A stretch of DNA of 64,000 bases from Asticcacaulis sp. AND118 (lineage in GTDB: Bacteria; Pseudomonadota; Alphaproteobacteria; Caulobacterales; Caulobacteraceae), in contig NZ_CP084910.1 of the NCBI RefSeq assembly GCF_020535245.1, positions 1,092,501 to 1,156,500 on the forward strand, written 5' to 3'. The notes below the pieces were generated by a model. The model was not told where the DNA came from, did no database searches, and was given only the letters and a program-made list of their open reading frames with translations. The translations under genes were made by a program, and so were the position numbers. Below, one piece after another: positions 44,399 through 52,700 of the stretch (position 1 is the stretch's first letter; the number at the start of each line of letters is the position of its first letter).

Positions 44399-45388
44399 TT
44401 ACGTCCCGAAATACGCCTGTGCCGTTTCGGCATCTTTGGCAATCTGCGCCTTTAGGTCGTCAAAGGACGGGAACTTCTCTTCCGGGCGCAGATAATGCAG
44501 CAGTTCGACCTCGATCGTCTGGTCGTAGATTTCGTGGTCCAGCCCGAAGATATGCGTCTCGAAGCGCTCCGACAGGCCGCCCACGGTCGGGCGTTTGCCG
44601 AAATTGGTGACGCTGCCCAAGACCCGCCCGTCGGCCAAACGCGTGCGCGTCACATAGACCCCGTATTTCGGACGCAGATAGTCGCCCAGTTCGATATTGG
44701 CCGTTGGAAAGCCGATCTGGCGGCCGATCTGATCGCCGCGCGTCACCACGCCCTCAAAGGCCTGAGGGCGGCCCAGCACGTGCCCGGCCAGTTGCGCATC
44801 CCCGGCTTCCAGCGCGTCGCGGACGGCGGAGGACGACAGCTTATGGCCCGTTTCGTCGGTCTGGCACGGGGTGACGGCGGTGGTGAAGCCCATTTGCGTC
44901 CCGAAAGCGCGGAGCGTTTCCGCCGAGCCCATGCCCTGCGTCCCGTAACGGAAGTCGAAGCCGCAACTGATGTGGCTGAGTTTCAGGTGGCCGTGCAGGA
45001 TCTGCTGCGTAAAGGCTTCCGCCGTCAGGGCCGACAGGGTCTCGTCGAAGCGCAGAACGAAGACATATTCCACGCCCAGAGCCGCGAAGGCGCGGACCTG
45101 CTGATCCAGCGTCATCAGGCGGAAGGGCGTGATGGCCTTGCCCGCGCGCGCCAGAAAGAAGGCTTGCGGGTGCGGATCGAAACAGACGACGGCAGACGGC
45201 GCGCCCAGCCTGCGCCCGGCGGCGATGGCGTTTTCGATCACCCGCTGGTGCCCGCGATGCACGCCGTCGAAACTGCCGATGGCCGCGCAGGCTTCGGTCG
45301 GCCACTCTTCACCGTGGGCGGCGTCGTTCAGCGCCTGCGCGTGCAGTTTGCCGCCGGCGTCGAGGGTGAGGAGAAACGCTTTTGCCAC
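44399..45388 (-). CDS. ribF: Bifunctional riboflavin kinase / FAD synthetase
   Basis: Makes FMN then FAD from riboflavin. The N-terminal nucleotidyltransferase has AIGSFDGVHRGHQ and VCFDPHPQAFF; the C-terminal riboflavin kinase has QIGFPTANIELGDYLRPKYGVY. The GTG at 45388 (VAKAFLLTL) gives 329 residues, the usual size; it lies 5 bases after the MaoC stop. The frame is open far upstream but overlaps the MaoC gene. Confidence 0.96.
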   Translation of the reverse strand: MAKAFLLTLDAGGKLHAQALNDAAHGEEWPTEACAAIGSFDGVHRGHQRVIENAIAAGRRLGAPSAVVCFDPHPQAFFLARAGKAITPFRLMTLDQQVRAFAALGVEYVFVLRFDETLSALTAEAFTQQILHGHLKLSHISCGFDFRYGTQGMGSAETLRAFGTQMGFTTAVTPCQTDETGHKLSSSAVRDALEAGDAQLAGHVLGRPQAFEGVVTRGDQIGRQIGFPTANIELGDYLRPKYGVYVTRTRLADGRVLGSVTNFGKRPTVGGLSERFETHIFGLDHEIYDQTIEVELLHYLRPEEKFPSFDDLKAQIAKDAETAQAYFGT

Positions 45389-45393
45389 GATGC

Positions 45394-45825
45394 TTAAGCC
45401 GGTTTGCGCGGGGCGATGACCTCGGCCACGCCCTTGGCATAAGTCTTGCCGCCGACGCTGGCGACGGTGGTGAGCGTCACCAGGCCGGTCTTGGGCTGGA
45501 TGTCGGTGACGGTCAGCGCGATGGTCACCACGTCGTCGATCTTCACGGCGCGCTTGAAGTTCAGTGATTGCGACACATAGATGCTGCCACGACCGGGCAG
45601 GCCCCCGGCGATGGCCGCTGAAATCCACGCATTGAGCAAGGCGCCGTGCGCGATGCGGCCCTTGAACGGCGTGGTCGCGGCGTAGGCCTCATCGACATGG
45701 ACCGGGTTGTGGTCCTCCGACACCTCGGCAAAGGCGCGGATGGCGGTGTCGGTGGCGGTAAAGGTACGTTCCAGGCTCTGACCGACGGTCAGGTCTTCCA
45801 GATACACGGTAACGGGGTCGGTCAT
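45394..45825 (-). CDS. MaoC-family (R)-hydratase-like protein
   Basis: A 143-residue hot-dog-fold protein with the hydratase motif DHNPVHVDEAYA (catalytic Asp and His) and GRIAHGALL. Related enzymes hydrate enoyl-CoA to (R)-3-hydroxyacyl-CoA. The cytosolic role and acyl chain preference are not evident. It precedes ribF by 5 bases on the same strand. Confidence 0.9.
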   Translation of the reverse strand: MTDPVTVYLEDLTVGQSLERTFTATDTAIRAFAEVSEDHNPVHVDEAYAATTPFKGRIAHGALLNAWISAAIAGGLPGRGSIYVSQSLNFKRAVKIDDVVTIALTVTDIQPKTGLVTLTTVASVGGKTYAKGVAEVIAPRKPA

Positions 45826-46127
45826 GGGAAAATCCGGTGGCTTTGGGCTGATCTAGGCCCGCTCAGGCCGTTTGCCAAGTGTGACGCTACAGAATCCGTC
45901 GTCTCAAACCGGCGAAAAACTGTCCCGATTTGACATTATTTTTCAAACGCGGTTCACAAAACGCGGGTTTTTTATGGTTAATTATAATTATATGGCTGAA
46001 TTAATGGGGAAATTTAGAGTGACGCCTTTAACTCTATTTTATCCGCTTGCTGCGATTATGCCTAGGTCAGATGTGAAGGGCCTGCATAAGGCGGGCCCGT
46101 AATACTTAAAAAGGTGGGCACACTCAC
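45826..46127. other. AT-rich region between MaoC and cheY
   Basis: About 300 bases without a supported gene; the open frame at 45872-46102 has no good ribosome site. The stretch 45930-46060 is strikingly AT-rich for this genome (GGTTAATTATAATTATATGG) and probably contains the cheY promoter. Confidence 0.5.
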
Positions 46128-46514
46128 ATGGCCGTCGATATGTCCATGCCGATCCTGGTGGTCGATGATTACAAGACCATGCTGCGGATCATTTCCAATC
46201 TGCTGAAGCAGTTGGGATTCGAGAACATCGAGGAAGCGTCGGATGGCGCTGAAGCCCTCGAAAAGATGAAGAAAACCAGCTACGGTCTGGTCATTTCCGA
46301 CTGGAACATGGAGCCCATGACGGGCTATGAACTCCTGTTGAAGGTGCGGTCGGACGATTCGCTGAAGCGGACGCCCTTCATCATGGTCACGGCGGAATCC
46401 AAGACCGAGAACGTGATCGCCGCCAAGAAGGCCGGCGTGAACAACTACATCGTCAAGCCGTTCAACGGCGCGACGCTGAAGCAGAAGATCACCGCCGTCC
46501 TCGGCGAATTCTAA
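46128..46514 (+). CDS. cheY: CheY-like chemotaxis response regulator
   Basis: Single receiver domain of 128 residues that relays kinase state to the flagellar switch. The acidic pair is in VVDDYK, the phospho-Asp in ISDWNMEPM, the switch Thr in MVTAES and the Lys in YIVKPF; SDWNMEPMTG is typical of CheY. The next gene encodes CheZ, which supports a chemotaxis role. An ATG at 46140 is an alternative start. Confidence 0.92.
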   Translation: MAVDMSMPILVVDDYKTMLRIISNLLKQLGFENIEEASDGAEALEKMKKTSYGLVISDWNMEPMTGYELLLKVRSDDSLKRTPFIMVTAESKTENVIAAKKAGVNNYIVKPFNGATLKQKITAVLGEF

Positions 46515-46543
46515 GTTTATTGACCGACTTTAAGCAGGTTCAA

Positions 46544-47521
46544 ATGGGCCAGGTTGCACCCAAACAAGCTGAATCTCCCGAACTGGAGTCCGTTGACGCG
46601 GCTCTGGAGGCGGTGATGGAGCCCAAGCTGATCAATCTGATGCAGCAGTCCGAGGCCCTTGTCAGCCTGATGCGGGAATTCTTCCAGCAGCTCGACAAGC
46701 GTCGCGCCGGAGAATTCGCTGTCATCGCCGGCTATATCGCCAAGGCCAAGGAAGAGATCCGCGAGTTGCGTCCGCACGATCTGTCGCAGGAACGCATTCC
46801 TACGGCGGGTGCGGAACTCGAAGCCATCACCCGTGACACGGAAAACGCCACGCACAACATCATGAACGCCGCCGAGGCGATCATGGGCATGGATGCGTCG
46901 GACCCCAAGGCCTACAAGGCGGCGGTGGACGACGAAGTGATGAAGATTTTCGAAGCCTGCTCGTTTCAGGACATCACCGGTCAGCGCGTGTCGAAGGTCG
47001 TCAACGTCCTCAAGCAGATTGAGGAGCGCGTCGGCAAGCTGGCGGCGACCCTCGGTGTGGAAGACAAGGATGTCGAGCTGACCGAGCGTGAAAAGCGCGC
47101 CCGCGATTTACTGCTCAACGGCCCGGCCATCGGCGGTCCGGAAACCCGTCAGGACGCCATCGACGCCATGTTCGATGAAGGTTTTGCGGCTCCGGAGCTG
47201 AAACCCCAAGCCCCCAGGGTCGAGACCCCGAAGCCTGAAGCCCCCAAGGTCGAAGCGAAGGTCGCAGCCCCCAAGGCGGAACCGAAGCCTGAACCCAAAC
47301 CGGCCCCGGCCCCTGCCGCCAAAGCAGCGCCCGCGCCCGCGCCGGCCCCGGTATCCGAGCCCCAATCTCAGCCCCAATCTCAGGATGACATCGACGCCCT
47401 GTTCGATACACCTTCCAACGAGCCCCAGTCGCAGGACGATATCGACGCCCTGTTCGACATGTCTCCGGAAGATATGAACAAGACCAATTCGCAGGACGAT
47501 ATCGACGCCCTGTTCGATTGA
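46544..47521 (+). CDS. cheZ: CheZ-type CheY-P phosphatase with repeated docking peptides
   Basis: Dephosphorylates CheY-P. The long helical body (residues 15-175) ends in the active-site stretch ACSFQDITGQRVSKV, matching CheZ QDLTGQ with the catalytic Gln. A low-complexity Pro/Ala/Lys linker follows. The C-terminus has three exact SQDDIDALFD repeats, and a fourth weaker copy (RQDAIDAMFD) lies before the linker. They resemble the CheZ C-terminal and FliM N-terminal peptides that bind CheY. The ATG at 46544 is preferred over a TTG at 46520, which has no ribosome site. Confidence 0.92.
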   Translation: MGQVAPKQAESPELESVDAALEAVMEPKLINLMQQSEALVSLMREFFQQLDKRRAGEFAVIAGYIAKAKEEIRELRPHDLSQERIPTAGAELEAITRDTENATHNIMNAAEAIMGMDASDPKAYKAAVDDEVMKIFEACSFQDITGQRVSKVVNVLKQIEERVGKLAATLGVEDKDVELTEREKRARDLLLNGPAIGGPETRQDAIDAMFDEGFAAPELKPQAPRVETPKPEAPKVEAKVAAPKAEPKPEPKPAPAPAAKAAPAPAPAPVSEPQSQPQSQDDIDALFDTPSNEPQSQDDIDALFDMSPEDMNKTNSQDDIDALFD

Positions 47522-47598
47522 TCGGACAAAGCTTTACAAGATAACGGACAGAGGCCGGTCAACGGCCCTTCCCACAGGCCTTCGTGATGGTGGCCCGC

Positions 47599-47632
47599 AA
47601 ACCCCTTCCGTCCCTATCCGGAAGGGGTTTTT
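47599..47632 (+). terminator. Rho-independent terminator after cheZ
   Basis: AAACCCCTTCCG, short loop, CGGAAGGGGTTTTT. It lies 78 bases after the cheZ stop and before the next gene, so the small membrane gene cannot start upstream of it. Confidence 0.92.
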
Positions 47633-47643
47633 GCTGTCTTCCG

Positions 47644-47943
47644 ATGAGAGGAGATGACTTGCGTAGTTTGTTGGATACAGCGCCTTGGCTACTGGGCTAC
47701 GCGTTTACGTTTGGAGGGTTCGCATTCCTCTTCTGGTTTGCGCTGCACCGCCGCCGCAAATGGGTTGCCTTCGCTCTCTCGGCCTTTTTCAACCTGGCTA
47801 ATGTTCTGGTGTGGCATGTAATGACGCTGGACTGCATTTTGGCGCGCCAAATCTCGGCGGGGCTCATGATCCTTGCCGGTCTGTTGATACTGGTATTGCG
47901 CTGGTTGATGCCGGAGCGACCGTCGTGGCGGCGTCTGGGATAG
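47644..47943 (+). CDS. Small membrane protein of unknown function
   Basis: About 99 residues with three hydrophobic segments (WLLGYAFTFGGFAFLFWFAL, WVAFALSAFFNLANVLVW, AGLMILAGLLILVLRWLM) and basic loops. Start at ATG 47644; alternatively the TTG at 47659, which has GAGGAG at a better distance. A longer start at 47584 is excluded because it would run through the cheZ terminator. No family recognised. Confidence 0.55.
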   Translation: MRGDDLRSLLDTAPWLLGYAFTFGGFAFLFWFALHRRRKWVAFALSAFFNLANVLVWHVMTLDCILARQISAGLMILAGLLILVLRWLMPERPSWRRLG

Positions 47944-47944
47944 A

Positions 47945-48379
47945 TCAGGCGCGCAGGGCGGCCAGTTGCTCGGACAGGTCGGGCAGGGCGCGCTGGTCGA
48001 TAGCGGTGCAGATCTGCTTCACATCGACATAGCTGAACGGCTTGGGCAGCAGATAGTCGGCCTGTTCGCGCCGCGCCTTGTTTAGCATGGTGCGGATGAT
48101 CACCGGGTCGTTGCGCTGACCGGCCGACATGATGCCGATGGGCGTGCCCCTGGCGCGCTCACGCAACTCGGCCATGTGATCGAGAATATTGTCCTGCCCC
48201 AGAAAAATATCGGCCAGAATCAGGTAGAAGTCGCGGATATCGAGCTGTGCGCGCGCCTCGGCCAGAGAGCTGGCGACCACGGTCAGGCAGCCTTGCTGCG
48301 CGAACATGCGGGCGATGATGCGCGCCTGCGTGGCGCTGTCTTCTATAATCAAAACGGTACGGGACAAAGGCGTCACCAA
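47945..48379 (-). CDS. Single-domain response regulator
   Basis: A 144-residue receiver: IIEDSAT at the start, phospho-Asp in ILADIFLGQDNI, Ser in IMSAGQ and Lys in LLPKPFSY. All key positions are intact. No output domain follows, so it acts by protein contact. It is convergent with the small membrane gene, with one base between. The partner kinase is unknown. Confidence 0.9.
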   Translation of the reverse strand: MVTPLSRTVLIIEDSATQARIIARMFAQQGCLTVVASSLAEARAQLDIRDFYLILADIFLGQDNILDHMAELRERARGTPIGIMSAGQRNDPVIIRTMLNKARREQADYLLPKPFSYVDVKQICTAIDQRALPDLSEQLAALRA

Positions 48380-48448
48380 CGCTTGCGTTTACAGTTCCCT
48401 TATTTTCGCGCGAACCTGTTGATAAAATCTTACCGGCGTATCAGCGCG

Positions 48449-49321
48449 TTACCACGCCAGCGCCGGCGAGACGTAGCGGGCACTGGCGTTCTGGGTCTCC
48501 AGCACCTTGACCAGCAGTTGCGCGTCCAGTTCGCCCGCCGCATTGGTGGCTTCGACCGCGTGGATGCCCGCTGCGATAAAGATGAGGTCCAGCCCCTGAC
48601 CGTTGGCGCCTAGCACGTCGGTCGGCAGGCCGTCGCCGATGGCGAGGATGCGCGACTTGTCCACCGGAGAGCCGGCGGCTTTCTCCAGCGCCTGATAGCA
48701 GAGGTCATAGATGGGGGCGTAGGGCTTGCCGGCCATGATGACTTCACCGCCCAAGGCCATGTAGATGTCGGCCAGCGTGCCGGCGCAGTAGATGATGGTG
48801 TCTCCGCGCTGGACAATGCGGTCGGGATTGGCGCAGATCATCGGGATCTTGCGCGCCGCGGCGGCTTTCAGGTCCGGGTGGTATTGCGCCAGCGTATCGT
48901 TCTCGTCGTCGAACAGACCGGTGCAGGAGATGAAGGCGGCGGTGTCCGGCGTGCCGCTCAGATCGACGTCAAGGCCTTCATACAGCGGCAGGTCGCGGTC
49001 CGGCCCGATGACCCAGGCCGAACCCCTGGGTGCGTAGTCGGTCAGAAAGCTGCGGGTGGCATCGCCGGACGAGACGATGGCCGAGAAGGCGTCTTCGTGC
49101 ACGCCGAGGTCGGCCAGTTGCTTTTGCAGTCCGTCCCACGGGCGCGGCGAGTTGGAGATCAGCACGACCGGCCCGCGCTCGGCCTTGAAATGGCGCAGGG
49201 CCTCGTAGGCTGCGGGGAAATGCCACTTGCCGTTATGGATGACACCCCAGATGTCGCAGAAGACCGCATCGTAATCGGCGGCGATGGCGGACAGGCGGGT
49301 CAGCAGGTGCGGGGCGGTCAT
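48449..49321 (-). CDS. HAD-superfamily hydrolase, subfamily IIA (TIGR01459 type)
   Basis: A 290-residue cytosolic phosphatase-like enzyme. Motif I is FCDIWGVIHNG, motif II VLISNSPRP, motif III region MAGKPYAPIYD and motif IV GDGLPTDVLGA. NagD-like proteins of this type act on sugar or nucleotide phosphates; the substrate is unknown here. The first Asp of motif I is retained; the second is replaced by Trp-Gly context typical of this subfamily. Confidence 0.88.
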   Translation of the reverse strand: MTAPHLLTRLSAIAADYDAVFCDIWGVIHNGKWHFPAAYEALRHFKAERGPVVLISNSPRPWDGLQKQLADLGVHEDAFSAIVSSGDATRSFLTDYAPRGSAWVIGPDRDLPLYEGLDVDLSGTPDTAAFISCTGLFDDENDTLAQYHPDLKAAAARKIPMICANPDRIVQRGDTIIYCAGTLADIYMALGGEVIMAGKPYAPIYDLCYQALEKAAGSPVDKSRILAIGDGLPTDVLGANGQGLDLIFIAAGIHAVEATNAAGELDAQLLVKVLETQNASARYVSPALAW

Positions 49322-49335
49322 GGGAGGCTCCGGAC

Positions 49336-49366
49336 AAACAAAAAGGGAGAGCGATGCCCTCCCTTT
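49336..49366 (-). terminator. Rho-independent terminator after tipF
   Basis: On the minus strand AAAGGGAG, loop, CTCCCTTT is followed by TTGTTTG. It lies between the tipF stop and the HAD hydrolase start. Confidence 0.85.
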
Positions 49367-49416
49367 AGACGTTACTATTCGCGATGGCCAGAATTTAAAC
49401 TTTCAGAACCAGACCT

Positions 49417-50724
49417 CTATGCCCGGCGGCGCGGCGGCGGCAGGGTCGATTTGATGAAGCCCGCCGGCGGGGCGGTCTCAAGCAGCACCTGCTCCTTGAT
49501 AGCGCGTGGTTCGCCGAACAGGTGGCCCTGGGCGTAGGCGACCTCGATTTCGAGGATGTCTACCACCTGACGCTCGTTTTCGACCTTTTCGGCGACGACT
49601 TCGATGCCGTAACGGCCCAGCAGGTTGGCGTAGTCGCCGGCGTGGATGTCCTTGAGGAAGCGCAGGGCTGGCTTGCCGTCGATATTGAGCAACTGATCGA
49701 GCAGCACATTGGCGCCGATCTTCACATAACGCACGTCCGAGCGTTGCAGGTCGCTGAGGTCGAGGTCGATCGACGTCACCTTGTCCAGCGAGAACTTGAA
49801 GCCCATATCGGCCAGACGCGCCATGTGGCGGGCCTCGAGCGCGCCGCGCGCCGCATAGGCGCTCTGGCCCAGTTCGAAGATTACCGAGTCGGCCAGATCG
49901 CGGTTCTCGTTGAGAAATTCGAGGAACTGCGGGAAGAAGACCTCGTCGCGCAGCGACGTCAGCGAGATGTTGCAGAAGATGCCGATGCGCCGGTCCTGTT
50001 TGGCCAGACGGCGCACGATCTGCACGCAACGGAACAGCAGCAGGTTGTCGATCGACGGCACGAGGCCTTCGGGCTCGGCCACGGCCAGATATTCGGCGGG
50101 CATCAGCACGCGACCGCCGGCGTCGCGCAGGCGCGAGAAGCTCTCATAGAAGATGGTCTTGCGCTGGGGCAGGGAGACGACCGGCTGAAGGTACAGGTCG
50201 ACGCGGTTGTCGATCAGCGCCTCGCGCACCGTCTCGATCAGGGCCAGCGCCTGCTGCTCCTGACGCGACAGGGTGACGGGCTTTGCCGGCAGGGCGGTCG
50301 CGTGAGTTTGAGCCGCGTTTTGGGCAGGTCCGGCGCGCCAGTCGGACAGGCGCTCCTCGATGCTCTCGCCCAGCTTGAGCACAAGGTTTTCGAGCATCTT
50401 GACCTCGGTGGTCAGTTCCTCGGTATGGCCGACGCGCTGATGCTGAACGCGGTCGGCCAGTTCGACCATGTCCTTTTGCGTGACGTCGATGGCTTCGACC
50501 ATCAGGCGGTGGGCGTCGCGCACCAGATCGATCTCTTTCGACAGGCGGCGTTCCGACAGGTACTGATTGACGAAATTATGGATGGCGAAGCAGACCGCCA
50601 GCGTGGCCAGGGCCGCCGCGATGCAGGCCCCCGTGTCCGACCCGCCGGTATAAAGCGACATGGCGGCGCCCAGCGACAGGAACAAATAGGTTCCCATCAG
50701 CAGAATGGAGGTCAGTCTACCCAT
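49417..50724 (-). CDS. tipF: TipF-like EAL-domain protein for flagellum placement
   Basis: A 435-residue inner-membrane protein. Two N-terminal helices (LTSILLMGTYLFLSLGAAMSL and a second near residue 35-55), a coiled coil at about 60-135, then an EAL domain. The EAL signature reads YESFSRLRD, and the following motifs are only partly kept, as in TipF of Caulobacter, which binds c-di-GMP and marks the new pole for the flagellum. The ATG at 50724 has AGGTA 7 bases upstream. The role is inferred from layout and family. Confidence 0.85.
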   Translation of the reverse strand: MGRLTSILLMGTYLFLSLGAAMSLYTGGSDTGACIAAALATLAVCFAIHNFVNQYLSERRLSKEIDLVRDAHRLMVEAIDVTQKDMVELADRVQHQRVGHTEELTTEVKMLENLVLKLGESIEERLSDWRAGPAQNAAQTHATALPAKPVTLSRQEQQALALIETVREALIDNRVDLYLQPVVSLPQRKTIFYESFSRLRDAGGRVLMPAEYLAVAEPEGLVPSIDNLLLFRCVQIVRRLAKQDRRIGIFCNISLTSLRDEVFFPQFLEFLNENRDLADSVIFELGQSAYAARGALEARHMARLADMGFKFSLDKVTSIDLDLSDLQRSDVRYVKIGANVLLDQLLNIDGKPALRFLKDIHAGDYANLLGRYGIEVVAEKVENERQVVDILEIEVAYAQGHLFGEPRAIKEQVLLETAPPAGFIKSTLPPPRRRA

Positions 50725-50834
50725 CGCGTGTACCTGTGAACAGCCGCGCCGAATCGCGCTTAAGGCGACTATGCGGCGATTTGTGTCGCAAGCCAAGCGA
50801 ACGTTAATATTTATTAACAGCGAGTTAAGAGAGA

Positions 50835-51332
50835 TTAGGCCAAAAGGCCGTCGGTGGCGCGGCGGAACGGACCGTTATAGGCCGGATCGATCTTGCGGCG
50901 GCGGTCCGGGCCGAAATAGGCGGCGCAGCGGATATAGGGGCGCGGGCGCATGACCACGGCGTCGAGGCGGCTCAGCAGGGCGCGCGCCGTCAAGGGCTTG
51001 GCCACGAACTCATTGACGCCGGCGTCGCGGGCCTCGACCACGCGCGAACGCTCGGAATGGCCGGTGATCATCACCACGGGCAGGTAAGGATTGACCGAGT
51101 CGCTGGCCGTTCGGAGCATCCGCGTGAATTCCACGCCGTCGATCGGATACATGTTGAAATCGACCAGGGCGATGTCGGCCGGGAACTGCCGCAGGATGTC
51201 GAAGGCTTCGGCGCCGTCACGCGCTTCGCGCACGTCGCGGATGCCGGAGCCCTTTAGAATGGCCAGCACGATTGAACGCATATGCTGGTTATCCTCGACC
51301 AGCAGAATTTTCAGAGTCCCGTAATCCGCCAT
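50835..51332 (-). CDS. Response regulator with short Arg-rich C-terminus
   Basis: A 165-residue protein: a full receiver domain (LLVEDNQHMR, phospho-Asp in LVDFNMYPIDG, Thr in ITGHSERSR, Lys in VAKPL), then a 40-residue tail (YFGPDRRRKIDPAYNGPFRR). The tail motif GPDRRR recurs in many alphaproteobacterial receivers of unknown output. The ATG at 51332 is used. It lies just upstream of tipF on the same strand. Confidence 0.88.
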   Translation of the reverse strand: MADYGTLKILLVEDNQHMRSIVLAILKGSGIRDVREARDGAEAFDILRQFPADIALVDFNMYPIDGVEFTRMLRTASDSVNPYLPVVMITGHSERSRVVEARDAGVNEFVAKPLTARALLSRLDAVVMRPRPYIRCAAYFGPDRRRKIDPAYNGPFRRATDGLLA

Positions 51333-51570
51333 ATCCCCCGAAGTCCGGATCACGCCGTCCCTATGTGCCAGTACGCGGCCGCGGCGTTTCTTTTGCAAAC
51401 CTGTGACAAAGAGTAGCGCTGTTACGACGAAGGGCAGGGGAGATCAAGCCCAAATCATGATCACAATTGTAAAGGCGTGCGAAGCGCGGGCTGAACATCG
51501 CAAAAACGTTTGAAATGGAAATATATAATGTACGACACCTGGGCGTTTGTGTGGTAATATAAGACCAGAT

Positions 51571-52467
51571 TTATTGCACGTCCGACAGAACCCACAACGA
51601 AGGGTCGAGCGCGCGGTCGCGCCATTTCATTCGCCAGCAAAGATGCGGCCCCGTAGCGCGCCCCTTCTGCCCGACCTGACCGATCATCTGGCCCTGATGC
51701 ACCATATCGCCGGTCTTTACGGTCAGGGCCGACAGATGCAGATACATGCTGATCAGGCCCTGACCGTGGTCGAGGAGAATCAGGCCGCCTTCGAAATGCA
51801 GATCGGGTTCGGCGAGGGCGACGCGGGCGGTCTGCGGGGCATAGACGGGCTGCCCTTCGGGCGCGGCCATGTCGAAGCCGTAGTGCGGGCTTTTCGGTTC
51901 GCCGTTGAGGACGCGCTGATTGCCGAAACGGCCCGATACGCGGAATTGACGTAGCGGCCAGACGAAAGGCCGCATGAACCAGGCGGCGTCTTCGCGGCTG
52001 GCGAAGCCGATATTCTTCAGGTCGCGTTCTTTGGCGATGCGCTCCAGCAGGACCGGGTCCGTGGGGCTGACCTGTTCCGGCGGCAGGCCGTCGATGCGCT
52101 GAATATCGTAGGGCGTGCGCAGGATCTCGAAATCCATCGAGGGGCCTTTGCCGATGACCAGCCGCGCCATTTGCGGGGCGTCGCGGTCGAAGCCGATGAC
52201 GAAATCGCCCTGTTCCGAGGTCAGGCCGCGCGGCGTGCCGTCGACGAGGATGTCCTGATGCGGTTCGCCGCGACCGATGGCGAAACCGCCCTGCACGAAT
52301 TTGCCGGTCAGGCTGTAAGGCCCGCTTTTCAGCGTGCGCGCCCAGACCGAGCCATAGGGCCGCGGTTCGGCATTCAGAGTATGGGGCGCGACAACGGAGG
52401 CGAGGCCCAGTCCGAGCCCGCCCCCCAGAATATGTCTGCGGCTTAGCGCCCGTTCAGAGCTTTCCAT
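51571..52467 (-). CDS. M23-family (LytM-like) peptidase, Tat-type signal, His-to-Cys in zinc site
   Basis: Predicted peptidoglycan endopeptidase or LytM-like regulator, 298 residues. The N-terminus has a twin-arginine signal (SRRHILGGGLGLGLASVV). The M23 domain begins with SPHYGFDMAAPEG (first His and Asp ligands) and ends with TGPHLCWRMKW. Most family members have HLH at this point, so the third zinc ligand is Cys here. It overlaps the end of the DUF2093 gene by 25 bases; xseA, DUF2093 and this gene form one operon. Confidence 0.9.
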   Translation of the reverse strand: MESSERALSRRHILGGGLGLGLASVVAPHTLNAEPRPYGSVWARTLKSGPYSLTGKFVQGGFAIGRGEPHQDILVDGTPRGLTSEQGDFVIGFDRDAPQMARLVIGKGPSMDFEILRTPYDIQRIDGLPPEQVSPTDPVLLERIAKERDLKNIGFASREDAAWFMRPFVWPLRQFRVSGRFGNQRVLNGEPKSPHYGFDMAAPEGQPVYAPQTARVALAEPDLHFEGGLILLDHGQGLISMYLHLSALTVKTGDMVHQGQMIGQVGQKGRATGPHLCWRMKWRDRALDPSLWVLSDVQ

Positions 52468-52661
52468 CGGGCCGTGGCCTCTTCCGGCCCGGCATAGGCC
52501 TCCTGCGTGCGGGGGTTCCAGTAGCGCAGGGCCTCCAGCGGGATTTGCTTGCCGGACACGGCGCAGATCACGAACTTGCCCGGGCGCATGACGGCGTATT
52601 CACCGTCGCCGTAATGGAGCACGGCCTGATCGGGTAGGGGCGGCTTGGAATGCATATTCAT
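52443..52661 (-). CDS. DUF2093 protein
   Basis: A 72-residue small protein. The segment FVICAVSGKQIPLEALRYWNPRTQEAY (quoted over the middle 27 positions in part) is the DUF2093 signature with a single Cys. Function unknown. It lies between xseA and the M23 peptidase on the same strand. Confidence 0.85.
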   Translation of the reverse strand: MNMHSKPPLPDQAVLHYGDGEYAVMRPGKFVICAVSGKQIPLEALRYWNPRTQEAYAGPEEATARWKALNGR

Positions 52662-52700
52662 GCGCCCAAGATAGGCCCCTGATCTTCGGGGTGCAAGAGC

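Noticed and set aside
45872-46102. 76-codon frame upstream of cheY
   Set aside because: Lies across an AT-rich regulatory-looking region and has no ribosome site.
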